From assembly GCA_037367405.1 (NCBI GenBank), contig JAZKJV010000149.1, forward strand, positions 868,001-932,000: a stretch of 64,000 nt of DNA, in the 5' to 3' direction. Source of the stretch: Ottelia alismoides (taxonomy: Eukaryota; Streptophyta; Magnoliopsida; Alismatales; Hydrocharitaceae). The notes below the pieces were generated by a model, which ran no database searches, was not told where the DNA came from, and saw only the letters and a program-made list of their open reading frames with translations. Below, piece after piece: positions 43,194-54,864 of the stretch; the first letter of the stretch is position 1, and each line of letters begins with the position of its first letter. Made by a program: the position numbers and the translations under genes.

Positions 43194-46100
43194 TTTTTAT
43201 TCATTTTTTTCTTATTTGATTTTCAATTTTCTGATTTTGTATTTTCTTTTTTCATTTTTATGTTTATAGATTTTCTTTTTTTTATAAATACAATATAGAT
43301 TATATAAAGATTTATTTACACAATACATAGGGATAGATTTATAAATACAAGTAAATATAATTAAAATTCATAAAATGATGTATTTTTTGTTTTTAGTATT
43401 TTTCTAATGTTTTTTTGTATTTTTCCAGACATTTTTGCTAAGTTTTATGTTTTTTTTAAGTCCAAAATATTCCAATAATGGGATTAATACATAATCCAAA
43501 CTTAATTCCAAATTAATTTTAATATGTAAATAATAATATATATGTAATTATAAAACATAAAAACATATTTTTGGTATTTTTGTGGATTTTTTACATTTTT
43601 TGTTGGATTTTGGGGTTTTTTATTTTCAAATTTTCTTTTTCTAATTTTTAGGTTTTTTGTTTCTAGACTCAATAAATATAAAAATATATCATATAATTTT
43701 TTTTGAACTTTTTCATTAAGTTTTTATATTTGTTTGGTATGTTATAAATTAGATAGGGACTAATTAGGCTAGTTTTTTAATTTTTAAAAATAGATGAAAT
43801 CCAAAAAATGCTGATTAAAAATATGGGCATGAAAATACATCGCATGGAGCATTTATCCCTATTTTTTCGTATTTTTAGGAGCAATGTCGGTATTTTTAAT
43901 AAATACATAAAGACTACAAAAATGCATGGCCAAGTAGGGGCTTTTTTGCAAATAAAATATAGTCCAACGGGTTATGTGCAAAAACACCAAAAGTTTTCAA
44001 CGTTTATTAAATATTTCATGATTAAACTACTATTCCAAAACCTGCCAGGGTTTAGATGCAAATAACCCATCAAGTGGGACGACACGTGATTCCTACAAGT
44101 AGGGACCATATGCAAATATATAAAAGTTCAGGGGCCTACTCGCAAATTTCACAAAAATATAACAAATAACTTTCATTTTATTGGACCTTCTAAATACACA
44201 AAATCGCAGGGGTATACCTGTAATTTTCCCACCTCACGTAAGACAGCAAGTGAGGTGACATGGAATGGACCTGTTTGCAATTACAAGAAGTTCGGGGGTC
44301 TTTTTACAAACTTTTCGCTTTATTTTAAACGTTCTATTTAGTTTATAGGACTAAATGATAAAGACAAAAAGGGTAGGGGTATTAGTGTAAATTTCCCCAA
44401 AAACGTGCGCGCTGGCGAACGACTAGATGTGATTCACTTGACACGTGGCATCCCCACGAGCACCGATGACGGTTCACCGATGAGCGATGAGTATTAGATC
44501 CAAGAGGGGGATCCAACGGTCGAGGCATGGCTCCATCAGATGGTGCTGATCAAAACAGGGTGCTCCTCCTTGCTCGAACGGCTGAGAGGCAGGTCGGAAG
44601 AACTAGGGAGGGGCTCGCCGTTGGCGAGCTTCGATCGGGCGCAACGAGATCCTCTGGCCTCCTCTGACGCTGCCAAGCATCCCTTCATGTTCCTGGAAGC
44701 CCTCGCATCTGGAGATACCTTCAGCGAGGTACCGGGACCCCTGGAGTGCTCAGGCGATGTCTAGGAAGAAGAGGGGTTCTAGGTACATATTCTTCGTGAG
44801 AATCGACTCGATGGCAAGTCCCTTGGCGCGTCTGGACTGCAAAAAGATAGAGCGTAAAAAGACGATGGTCCCCCGAGCCTTATTTGGTCGAGGCGGACGG
44901 GAAAATGGGTGCGGCGGAGGTCTCCGTCGAAGGGCGGAGGAAGGAGACCCTATCTCCTGACCCACGATGGATCAGGGGGATTGGAGGCGCAAGGGAAGAG
45001 GAGAATGCGATAAGGAGTGAGATGATGGTGTTTAGAGGGTCGGAGTGACAATGACGGAGCGTGGAGGAGCTTCCCGGAGCTCGACTTCGATGAAGTACAT
45101 GCGGAGCAATTAAGGCTCGATTACTAAGCTAAATCCTAATCTAAAGGCATGAAATTAAACCTACTATTAAAATGCATAAAAGAAGCAAAGAAATAACATC
45201 TCTTATACATGGTGGAACACCAGGGAGCAGGGATATGTCGGAGCGCCGCCGTGGGTGCAGCCCCACCTTCTCCGACTGGCTTTAGCCTCCAGGAGCTTCT
45301 CCCTGTCACGAAGAATCGATCTGGACCAAAGACTGGAGTGGAAGAAGGGTAAAGGTTGACCAAATTTGGAAGAGGAGGTGGAACTCTTTATTTGTAGGCT
45401 TGGTGATGCACCCATATTGACCGAGGTGAATCAAAGATTCGAACGTGTTTCTAGGTGATCCAAGAAGGTGGCGTGGATCTCTGATGATCAATGATAATTT
45501 TCTCTTCAGGACCCGAGATCGATCGATGGATGAGATGCCCATGAAAAATGGTTGAAAACACAAGGTTTGACAGGTCGCGTCACTTCAACTAGCAGAGGGG
45601 GGAGTTGACCGTGGTCAATATTTGACTTGCGGTGATTGGTCCAGCCAAGCTCGCTATAGGACAAAATAGGCTGGAAATTCAAAAATAATTACTTTAAAAT
45701 TAGTAAATGATTTTATTATTTTTCGATTATAAAATAAAAAATGTTTATTATTTTAGGTAGTATTTTATTATGATTTTTATTTTTTAATGTATTTTATTAC
45801 AACTTTATTTTTAATGGCTTATTTATGTGTATATTTACCTATATTTTATACATTTTTATTTTTATTTTGTATATTTTATTTTATTATTTTTTTCATTATT
45901 TTATATATTTATAGCTTTTTTTGTGAGTATAAATATTTTTTATTTTATTTTTATGATGTTATTTGTACACTTTAATAAATAGAGATGTATATTATGTAGG
46001 TATATTAATAGGTAGTTTTCCAATGTTTTATGTATACTATTTTATTTAATGTATTTTTATGAGACTTATTTTAGTTTTGTATTTTTAATAGAATATGTAT

Positions 46101-46979
46101 AATATTTACAATATTAGGAAATATAAAAGAATAAGGAATAAAAGAATATATTCCCCTTTTTATTAATATACATGTATAACATAGGTATTGTATCTATGTT
46201 TTTACATAGTTTTATTTTATTTTCCTTTTCCTTTTTTATTTTATTTTAATTTTAATGTACACATTTATTATATATGATGTTTACAAAATTACAAAAATAT
46301 GAATTTGTAAAAATAATGAATAATGAATAAATTGAATATTTTAATCGGTATTATATACAATAGGGGACCAAAACCTAACTTCAACACAGTAACTCCAAAA
46401 AATATAAAACCACCACCATTAAATAGCTCGTGAAAAGTATTACAATTAAAGGTGATTTTGCTATGTTTCGAGTTTTTCTTTGAAAGATATGGGCTTGTGA
46501 AATTTGGTTTTTGGCTTTTTATTCTGGGTATAAAATGAACACTGTATATGGATTTTGCCCAAACTCAATTTTTTATTTTTATATACATTATTATCTACAA
46601 CTTTTGTGTACAAAATTTCTTTATTTGATGACTAAACTATTAACAATAAAATAGATGTCAAAAATGCATAATTGATGAATAAATAAATGAGGTATTTATT
46701 CTATTTTTGGCCCTTATCTCCCCCTACTTTATTCCTTGTCGACCAACTCCATTCGGGATTTGGTCTCGGGGTTAGGGTCATAAAATATTTTCAATATTTA
46801 TTCTTTTTTTATTTTCTTCTCGTTATTCTATAATTTGGCATTAAAAACTTTATTTTATGTACAAGTAATACATTAAATAATGAATGCTATAATGGACAAA
46901 TTGAGGCTATTTACATGCATTTGCTGGGGCTTTTAAGGCCAAAATGATAGAATAAAGGTGATGAAATGGAGGTTCATCA
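42857..46979 (-). repeat. 5' LTR of element C (4123 bp)
   Basis: It pairs with 27486-31624 from TGATAAACGAG to GGTTCATCA. It contains the (TA)n run at 43155-43189, G-box inverted repeats (44226-44256), a GC-rich stretch (44400-45680), a TATA-like site (45381-45403) and U3 with the conserved block (46715-46743). By eye the pair agrees at about 90% near its U5 end. Confidence 0.92.
43155..43189. repeat. (TA)n microsatellite in the 5' LTR of C
   Basis: About 17 TA units occur here, whereas the other LTR of C has two short runs split by a G at the same place (27780-27798). The difference arose after insertion, when both LTRs were identical. Confidence 0.8.
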
Positions 46980-48026
46980 GCCCTTGACTTTATTTTTAAT
47001 TGCAAATATACCTTTTCTAGGACATTAATTGTTGGGCATGTTTTCCATTTAATCAAAATAGCATCGTGCTCCAAAAAAATCTCAAAAATTAGGATTAGGT
47101 GCATGATTGAATCACACTATATTTTTGGATTTCAATTTTAGGTATTTTTATTTATAAAAAGACAAAAGAGTTGTCCCTAATTGTATTAAAAATTACCAAA
47201 AAATATAAAAACATTTTGAAAAATTCCTAAAAAAATCTTTTTTTTATTTTACTATTTTTATCCTTTAGACCAAATACCACTAAAATAGAAAAAGAAACTC
47301 ATAAAAATTAAAAAGCTCCAAAGTCCATTATAAATAGAGAAAAATTCTTAGAAAATCCAAAAATACCATTTTCTGTTCTGTAATTTTCTTTCAACTATAT
47401 ATTATTAATTGAAAATAGTTTTGGAATAAGTTTGACTTTATTTTATATTTTTAATTTCCAAAATAATTCTTCTCATTTCATTAACCTTTTATTTGGGATC
47501 TTTTTGACTTAAAAAATAAAAAAATTAATAAAATTATCTAAAAAATAAAAATAGTAAAAAAATATTAAAACCCAAAAACAATTTAGTTTACAATTTTTTG
47601 TTTTTAGTAGCATTTATAATTGTACTACTTCATCATGTATATATAGCCTCATATATTCTTAGATTTTATAACTAAAAAGAAAAAGAAATTAAAAATTAGA
47701 AAATATAAAAAGAAAATATAAAATATAAAATTAAAAAAATATTAATATATAAATATAAAAATATTAAAAAAACAAAAACAAAAACCCACAAAAAATCATA
47801 AATCGGCTAAGTGCGTGGAAAGACAAATTCTTGTGATTCAATTCTTTATTACACCCCTTTTTCTTGTGTTTGACCCCGACATATTTGTCACTATACATCT
47901 TTATTGGGGTATTATAAATTTTACCCAATTTTATTAATTGCTTATTCATTGTCTAGGTTAATTGTTGTTTAGTCACGAGTATTGAGCAGTTGCCTCAGCG
48001 ACAGTGAGACTGATTTTGTCATATCA
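46980..48026 (+). repeat. 3' LTR of element X, second part
   Basis: After the right GCCCT duplication (46980-46984) the U5 part of LTR X continues for 1042 bp. It contains the phrase TGTTTGACCCCGACATATTT (TGTGTTCGACCTCTACATAC in B) and ends near GTCATATCA at 48026, where other LTRs end GTTATCA. No primer site follows, so this is the 3' LTR, not a 5' LTR. The exact end is inferred from the terminal CA and could be off by a few bases. Confidence 0.75.
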
Positions 48027-48099
48027 TTTTTAGAATTCTGATTCTCGTGTTCAACAATGAGTGTGATAATTTTTTAACGATGAGAGTTTATATGCAAGC

Positions 48100-48360
48100 A
48101 TGACCTTGCTTTCCATTGACCAACTTGCATTACAACTAGATGGTTTTCGGTGGGTCAATGCAACACTTTCAAGGTACTCGATCTCACCCATTGATTGTAC
48201 AGTTGGTCTGTCAACTACCGAGACCAAGTCTTCTTATTTCTGTAACTCCTTTGAGTCTGCTCTCCTTGATGACCTTCGTGGGGATGAGCCTTGTTTTTGA
48301 GGCATATGATGATTACTTAAATTTTTCGACCATAGGACCATCGGAGGCCCAGTTGCTTTG
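48100..48360 (+). pseudogene. Fragment of an unknown acidic frame in Y
   Basis: The open frame at 48100-48300 ends with TETKSSYFCNSFESALLDDL followed by RGDEP. The same phrase occurs in D on the minus strand as FLDSFESSLLDGPRKDES (near 61770-61830). No known domain is recognised. Its position, after any pol and before the hairpin array, is the same in both elements. Confidence 0.5.
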
Positions 48361-48676
48361 AGAGTCTCCTAATCTTTACTCTTGATATCTTTATCAGATT
48401 GTGATTGACGTGGAGATCTCCATCACTGCTCCATCCTTCTCCACATTTTAGTTTTCCATCTTTAATCACTCGCTCCATTCTTACAAGCTGATGATTTCTT
48501 CTGAACCTCCGGGCCCTGGCTTAGTTTTCTTTTCTCTTTTGTGGTATGCACCCACTTGATTGCATACACGTGTTCTTTTCGATTTTGTCATCGTTCTCAC
48601 TGTGAGACAATGGCAAGAGTACAACATTCATCTGATAGATATTATTCCGTTCTATTTCATCACTCTTGTTGCTGCC

Positions 48677-49074
48677 GATACTTAAGGATCTCTTACCCTA
48701 AGTATGGAGGGGGGTGATGCGTACATTCCAGCAATGTATTTTTTTATTTTTATAGGTTTATTGGTCCCCTCACCTGTCTCCTTTCCTGTTGATATTCCTA
48801 TCCGTACTTAGGGATCTCATACCCTAAGCATAGGGGGAGATGAACTGAGTTGTTGATCTGTTCATTCCCACTCTCGACCCTCCATGCATGTTGTATACAA
48901 TATGCTATACTTAGGATTAATTGATTTTAAGTAAAGGGGAGACAATTGACTTCTCATTCTTTCATTCTTTTGTTGTTGTAGTATGGGCTCTTTTATACTC
49001 AGTACAAGTTATGCCTTCTTCTTTTTCTTTCTAATCTATGAGTACATATCTCAAGCAAAGTATAGGGGGTGTAA
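48677..49074 (+). repeat. Array of four hairpins with G-runs in Y
   Basis: Units lie near 48677-48719, 48801-48838 (GTACTTAGGGATctcatACCCTAAG type), 48902-48941 and 49043-49074. The first ends AAGTATGGAGGGGGGTGATG (48700-48719), which reads like a complete polypurine tract joined to an LTR start. Spacing is about 99-141 bp. Confidence 0.7.
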
Positions 49075-49179
49075 GTACATTTTATATACTTTAACCATAA
49101 CTCGTACTTTCTTATTTTCAATAATATTACCAATAAATAAACTTCACATAATTCTTTATAAATATAAGTAATAAAATGG

Positions 49180-50330
49180 GTTAAAAATATTTTAAAAAAT
49201 GATTTAAAATGGTTGGAAAAAATCTTGTAAAATCTTTTGAAAACTATTTGGAAAGGTTTTGCAAAATGTATTCAAACCATTGTTATAACTCTTTTATTTC
49301 TAAAAATTCCTTTTATTTGTGTAAATAATTTTTTTCAAAACCTTTTTGCAACTGATTAGAGAATTTGTTGTAAAAACACTTTGAAATTTCTATAAGTACT
49401 ATTTGAAAAATCGTTGCAAAATGATTTTTAAATTTTATAAATATTTGTAAAATGTTTTGTCAAATTATTTGCAAAAATAAGTTATGAAAATGTTCGTGAC
49501 AATGACTTCAAATGTTTTGAGAACCTTGTGTAAATACCATGTCAAATAAAGATATTTCTAAAAATGTATAAAATATGTATATAAGTCTTGTAATTAATCA
49601 CTAGCTTTCAACTTATAAAATTCTCAATGTAAAGTACACCCAAATTCTTTCACTAACCTTTATTAAAAACACCTAAAATAATGCAAAAACTACAGTCCAT
49701 AGAAATTGGCAAAAATATTTTCAAAAACCTGCATAAAAATTGCAAAAGTTTGTTCAAAAATCCATAAAAACTTCAAAATCAGAAAATTGCTTCACAAAAA
49801 TATTTTCTTGCATTCTACATAGCATTTACATTTTTTTAATTGATAAAGACTTGAACTAGTCTAAATAAAATCCAAAGATTGGAGCTCGGTTGGACCATAA
49901 TCCACTAAATCACAGGAACCTTATAGGAAGTGGAATTGTGGCAATTCAGGTCTACTAAACTTAATTCTTTGAGACCACAAGACTAGATACAGATGTCATC
50001 TCGACAACCTAAGTAGAATATTTCGGAACACAAACATGCCTCTTGTCGACAGTGACATAACTTGCACATATGCACCTTACACTTTGCTCAACTTAGTCGA
50101 AGTGGTAGAGTGCTGGATTTGCCGGCATGAGACATAAACGAATGGAAACATCTGAAGTCACTATTTTGTGGCCATTGTGCCCCAACCCGATCCAACAACG
50201 ATGAGGTTTGAGTACAGGATGGTGTGGGTTGCAATAATGATTCAAAAGATGGATAGTCTACTGGCTCAAGAGGAAAAAATCCATATGTAAATGTTGCTGT
50301 AAATTGTATAAAAAATACAAAAAATGCTAA
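49180..50330 (+). other. 3' non-coding region of Y
   Basis: It holds the degenerate TTTTGCAAA tract (49180-49540) and the conserved block (49860-50280), whose phrases TTGCTCAACTTAGTCGAAGT and GGATTTGCCGGCATGAGA match the reverse strand of B, C and D. No gene is visible. Confidence 0.55.
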
Positions 50331-50340
50331 AGAAAAATAG

Positions 50341-50691
50341 ATGGGTAAAAATTCAAAGAAAAATCAATTCTCATCAGAGTATGTATATATGTCGTCAATA
50401 AGCAAGCTGGAACTTCAAAGTCAAAGTATCCATGTGAGCCTAAAGCCAGATGACTTGGCTATACTGCTCAAGCATCCTAGGATAGGTAGCTACACTGGCT
50501 ATCATCCATTCTCTTGTCCACCTCATCTTCTTGAGTTGGTTGCACTTGAACTTAGAGGAGAATGCCTCGCTGCTCAAGGAAAGAGTTGCTGGATTGGGGA
50601 ATCAGGGTCACCATGTTCGAGAAGATTGTCTTTCACCGCTTCAACCGAGATGAGCTACATATCACTTACACTGTACAAGATATACTCATAG
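50341..50691 (+). CDS. Conserved small 3' reading frame of Y (unknown)
   Basis: This 116-codon frame is the longest copy of the small 3' frame. It starts with a Lys-rich part (MGKNSKKNQ) and contains LKPDDLAILLKHPRIGSYTG, YHPFSCPPH, LELRGECLAAQGKSCWIGES and a tail that differs from the other copies (frame change near 50620). Related copies are in D (58636-58920), B and C. It lies about 270 bp before the polypurine tract in element sense. I do not recognise a domain, signal peptide or membrane segment. It may be a fossil protein or simply non-coding sequence that happens to be open. Confidence 0.4.
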   Translation: MGKNSKKNQFSSEYVYMSSISKLELQSQSIHVSLKPDDLAILLKHPRIGSYTGYHPFSCPPHLLELVALELRGECLAAQGKSCWIGESGSPCSRRLSFTASTEMSYISLTLYKIYS

Positions 50692-50960
50692 TCATAAGGG
50701 ACTGAGTATGACATCGACTTGTTCTGACATGTCTTTTGAGGAAGACTTGGGTAGGGTTGTGTGGTTCTTAGAGGATGTTGAGTTTCAAATTTGCATCCCA
50801 ATAAGGTCCCGACCAAACCAAAACTCCAAAGGTCTGAACTACAAACTTTGATTTTGTGAAGACATGTTTAAGAGTTAAAATCAATCCAATTTATTTTTTT
50901 TTTATTTTCTTTATTTTCTTTTTTTGCACTTATATGCATAAGTGTTTGCTAAGGGCTAGT

Positions 50961-50979
50961 AAAGAAAAGTATAGGGGAG
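50961..50979 (+). other. Polypurine tract of element Y
   Basis: AAAGAAAAGTATAGGGGAG directly precedes the LTR start TGATGAATCTCC at 50980. Confidence 0.85.
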
Positions 50980-53900
50980 TGATGAATCTCCATTTCATCA
51001 CCTTTACTCTTTCATTTTCGCCTTAACACCCTAGTTAAATGCATGTATACATAACAATAATTTGTACAAAATAACATTCACTATTTTTAAAAAAAAATAC
51101 TGTATAAAATATAGTAATTAATGCTAAAATTAACGAAAACAGAAAAGAAAATAAAAAGAAATGAAATACCAAAGGTATTGAATGAAACTAAACCCTGATA
51201 CAGTCAAGAATTGTCTTGGTCGATAAGGAATAAAGTAGGGTGAGATAAGGACAAAAATAACATAAAACCCCAAATTTTTATTCCCTAATAAATAGGTTCT
51301 GGTACCTTTTGTATTCTTTATTATTTATACCCCAAATCACTAAATTTTGAACATGAAACATGTAGATAAAAATACAAAGAAAAATACAAAATTTATTTCA
51401 TTTAAAAAAATGCATAGTATTCCCTAGACACTAAAAAAAATCACAAAGAAAAATTTCCAGACCTGTATCTTCTCCATATGAACTCAAAATTCACCAAGAT
51501 TACTTTATTTTTCATAAAATTAAATCATATATTTAATGAAGGAGGCTTTATTTAATTTGGATTTAAGTTGCAAAACTTAGGTTTTAGGACCTCATTATGC
51601 TATATACATGTATATTATATTCTTTATATTTATTTTTTATATTTTTAAGTCTCTAATATTTGAATAACTTTGTAAATATTATTTAGAACACATGCGAAAA
51701 ATAAAATGAGTATAAAACAATTAAAAATACATTAAAATAAATAAGTACATTTTAATACATAGATGAATTATACTTATATATACATATACAATAAATATAC
51801 ATATATATTTAAATAAATAAATAACTTCAAAAAATACAATTAAAATATGTATATGTGTATATAAATAAGTTATAATTATATAAAATAAGTATGTAAAATA
51901 ATAAAATCTAAAATGAAAATAAAAACAAAATACATTATATATAGGTAAATATACTTATAATTATACATGTATAATTTACCACCTACAAAATTAAACTTGC
52001 GAAAATAAATAAAAATTACCATAAAATACTACATAAAATGATAAATATTTTTCATGTTTAAGAAAAAATATTAAAATCATTTAATATTTTAAATTGAATT
52101 AATAAAGGATTTATGTCTTGTTCCGTCGCCTATTATGCTTACGTGGGCTAATGGGAGATTGGTCATGATTGACCTCGGTCAACTCCCCAGCCTCCTTAAG
52201 TCTGTGTCTATCAAACGTTAGACCCTTGACTTCCTCGATTTATATCCGACAATTCTTACATTTTTATGGATTGATTCCTTCACATATTTTCTTCCCCGAT
52301 CATCGATCTTTCATGCTCACATCTTGCATCGATCCGAGGATCACCGAACGAGTCGTCACTCTAGTCAAAGCATGCCATGTACAAATAACCATTGTAGGAC
52401 CTCATTTGAATTCTGATATGTTCTTTCTCACATAACCCCTCAAATCAATCTCTATCTGAGTCGATTAAGGTGATAGGATCTCCTCACGTGATTTTAGCGT
52501 GCATACAGAGTGTGGATCGCGATCCGAGCATTGCTAGTGATTCCCTAAGCGAAGCTCCACCCCGGCTCCCTATCCCACGGGTTGAGCAATAGATTACTTG
52601 CATATGTAGGTAGCTATTAGGTATAGATTTTATTTCCCATTTGTAAGTAGCTTTTAGGTGTAAATTTTATTTCTAGATTTTAGTTTAGGTTTTAATCAAC
52701 TACAATAGTGTAAATTTCAATCTTGTAATTTGATGGAGCTCTAGATCCGACCATTGTTCCATCATGTCTCATCTCTATTCCGACCATCCTTTGACCCCCA
52801 TCTCGTTTCTTCTGTGTTTCTCCATCACACCAGTCGCTCCATTCGCTTGATTGACCCTCAATCAGGAGATAGAGGTCCTCCTTGGCCACTTTCGCTAGAC
52901 TTCACCACCCCACCACATAATGCCTCCATTTCGCCCAATAACTGGTCGAGGTAGTTTTCCCTGGACCCCTCTTTCTTTCTGTGACAGTCCCTGGAGCTCA
53001 GAGCATCAGTCGAGGTGATTTTACAGCTAGGCTTGGTTCCTTGGAAGCCCGAGTTTCTCCGACCTACCATGATCCCACCAATGGGTCCTAGGTCTTTCAG
53101 ATGCATATAGCAGTTGTGGTTTGTCGAGAGGAACAATTTGAGCACTGGAGCAGTGCCATAGTTGCTCGGAGGAGGGGGGAATCAAGGATCAAAGCTCACT
53201 GGAAGAGATGTTCTTCCCTGTTCTTGGGGAAGAGCACTAGCCATTTGATCCTCCTCCCACTCCACATCCATAGTAAGATTCCATCCTGGAATCTAATCTC
53301 TATCGTTGATATGCGAACAATCATCCACCGTTCGTGCAGCTCCACATGTCAAGTGAAATTATAATCACCATTGGATCAAGCATGTGGAAATAAATTTACA
53401 ACATACCCAAGCCTTTTTGTATTTTCTTGTTAGTTTAAAAAATTTCTCTACAATTATAAAATTTTTTAAAATTTATATTTTGAACTCGAGGCTTGTAATA
53501 TATGCAAATAGGACCCTCGCCATGTCACCTCACATGCATAGACATGAGAGGTGGCGGGCATTTTGCAGGGGTCCCCTTTGGTTTCTTTATTTCTATTCAG
53601 TTCATAAATTTGGTTATTCAGTGCAATAATTTTTTGAAAAAATCCATTGTGGATATTTAGCTTTTTTATAATTACAAAAATACCCCTACTATTGTGTTCT
53701 ATATCCAAATATTCTAGACATTTTGCATGATTGGCCCTAGACTTTTGAAGGGGGTTTAGAAATGACTTAATGCTTTTAAGAAATTGCAAAAAGTTCCCTA
53801 CTAGAACTGTATTTTCTTTTTGTTGACTTTTATTATTATTATGAAACGTCATTTAAGCTCTAAAAATTCTAGAAAGTTAGGTTAGATGCCTTGAATTTTG

Positions 53901-54864
53901 TTCTACCACATATATTTTATTGATGCAATTTTCTTTATTTTTCTTGTTATTAAATTTGAAAACATTGCATTTATTCCTTCGTTACATTTAAAAATACAAA
54001 ACAATATAGAATCATTTTTTAAAATTAAAAAAAGATATTATTTAGTACTATATGTTGTGACTACATACCAAAAATCACTAAAAATTACAAAATAATAACA
54101 TTAAAAATTTAAAAGCTCCAAAATACTTATAAAAATAAATAAAAATTAAAAACCCAAAAATGTTTATTTCTATTTCTAAATTTTGACTATATTATATATT
54201 ATATATTAAAAAGAGTTTTGGAAAATTTTGAGACTTTTATCTATTTTTAATTCCAACATAATCCAACATATTGTTATTCTTCATTATTTTGATATTTTTA
54301 ACCATTAAAAATACAAAATAATTAGCAAAATTATAAGAAAAATTAACTAAAAAGGGAAAATATAAAAAAGACAAACACATTTTTTTATAATATTTGATTA
54401 TTTATATCTATTTCTATAAATATAAAATCCTACATTCTATATGTATATATCCCTATATTATTATTATTATTAAAAATATCCTATATGTTTAAAAACCCAT
54501 AAAAATTAAAAAAATATTGCACCTTAGGATATTTTCCTGATATATATATTATTTATATTATATATTGTTATTATCATACATATTATCTATATATATACTT
54601 ACGCACATATCCATCCCACATATGTTAAAAAATTAAAAATCAGAAAATAAAAAATAAAATTGAAGAATTATAAAATCAGAAACAAAAATGTATAAAATTA
54701 AAATCCATAAAAATTAAATTATTACAACCCACAAAACTAAAATAAAAAGACAGAAAGAAGGAAATTTTGGATTCATTTGCCCAGTCTATCATGTTTGCTC
54801 CCTGAGTTTGACACTCTACACACTTACAACTATTGAAGAGAGATTTCGTGTCAGCCTAAAAAAA
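50980..54864 (+). repeat. 3' LTR of element Y, truncated by D
   Basis: It begins TGATGAATCTCC and carries the conserved U3 block (51222-51250), a decayed G-box palindrome (near 52125-52150), facing TTGAC words (TTGACCTCGGTCAAC, 52169-52183), a TATA-like site (52379-52390) and a GC-rich stretch (52130-53360). Near 54786 it reaches TTTGCTCCCTGAGTTTGACA, which in other LTRs lies about 200 bp before the end, and then stops at D. The rest should lie beyond D. Confidence 0.82.
52379..52390 (+). promoter_or_regulatory. Candidate TATA-like site of LTR Y
   Basis: GTACAAATAACC lies about 1.40 kb from the LTR 5' end, the position of the boxes in A, B, X and D. The sequence is weak, so the call rests mainly on position. 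Confidence 0.35.

Larger units (their letters stand above)
27486..46979 (-). mobile_element. Element C: complete Athila-like element with gag-pol
   Basis: C is 19.5 kb with LTRs at 27486-31624 and 42857-46979, a primer site (42837-42854), a polypurine tract (31625-31644) and a perfect 5-bp target duplication. Element sense is minus. The internal region has leader, gag, protease, linker, RT, RNase H, integrase and a long 3' region, in that order. All domains are recognisable but broken. Over the first 250 bp the two LTRs agree at about 90% by eye, so C looks younger than B. Part of its length is a 720-bp hAT-like insertion in gag and a tandem duplication in the 3' region. Confidence 0.94.
48027..54864 (+). 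mobile_element. Element Y: 3' part of the outermost host element
   Basis: Y is a plus-strand Athila-like element of which the 3' internal region (48027-50979) and most of the 3' LTR (50980-54864) are visible. Its left part was displaced by the insertion of X and lies beyond the left window edge. Its LTR is cut at 54864 by D. Whether Y had pol cannot be told. The predicted duplication for X in Y is TTTTA (48027-48031); its partner is outside the window. Confidence 0.75.

Noticed and set aside
50341..50691. Envelope gene
   Set aside because: The place fits the env-like frame of some Athila elements, but there is no signal peptide, membrane segment or cysteine pattern that would support it.
46985..50979. 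X and Y forming one tandem element with a shared middle LTR
   Set aside because: A shared LTR would be followed by a tRNA-Asp primer site and leader at 48027. Instead a late 3' internal region follows. A deletion after tandem formation cannot be fully excluded.
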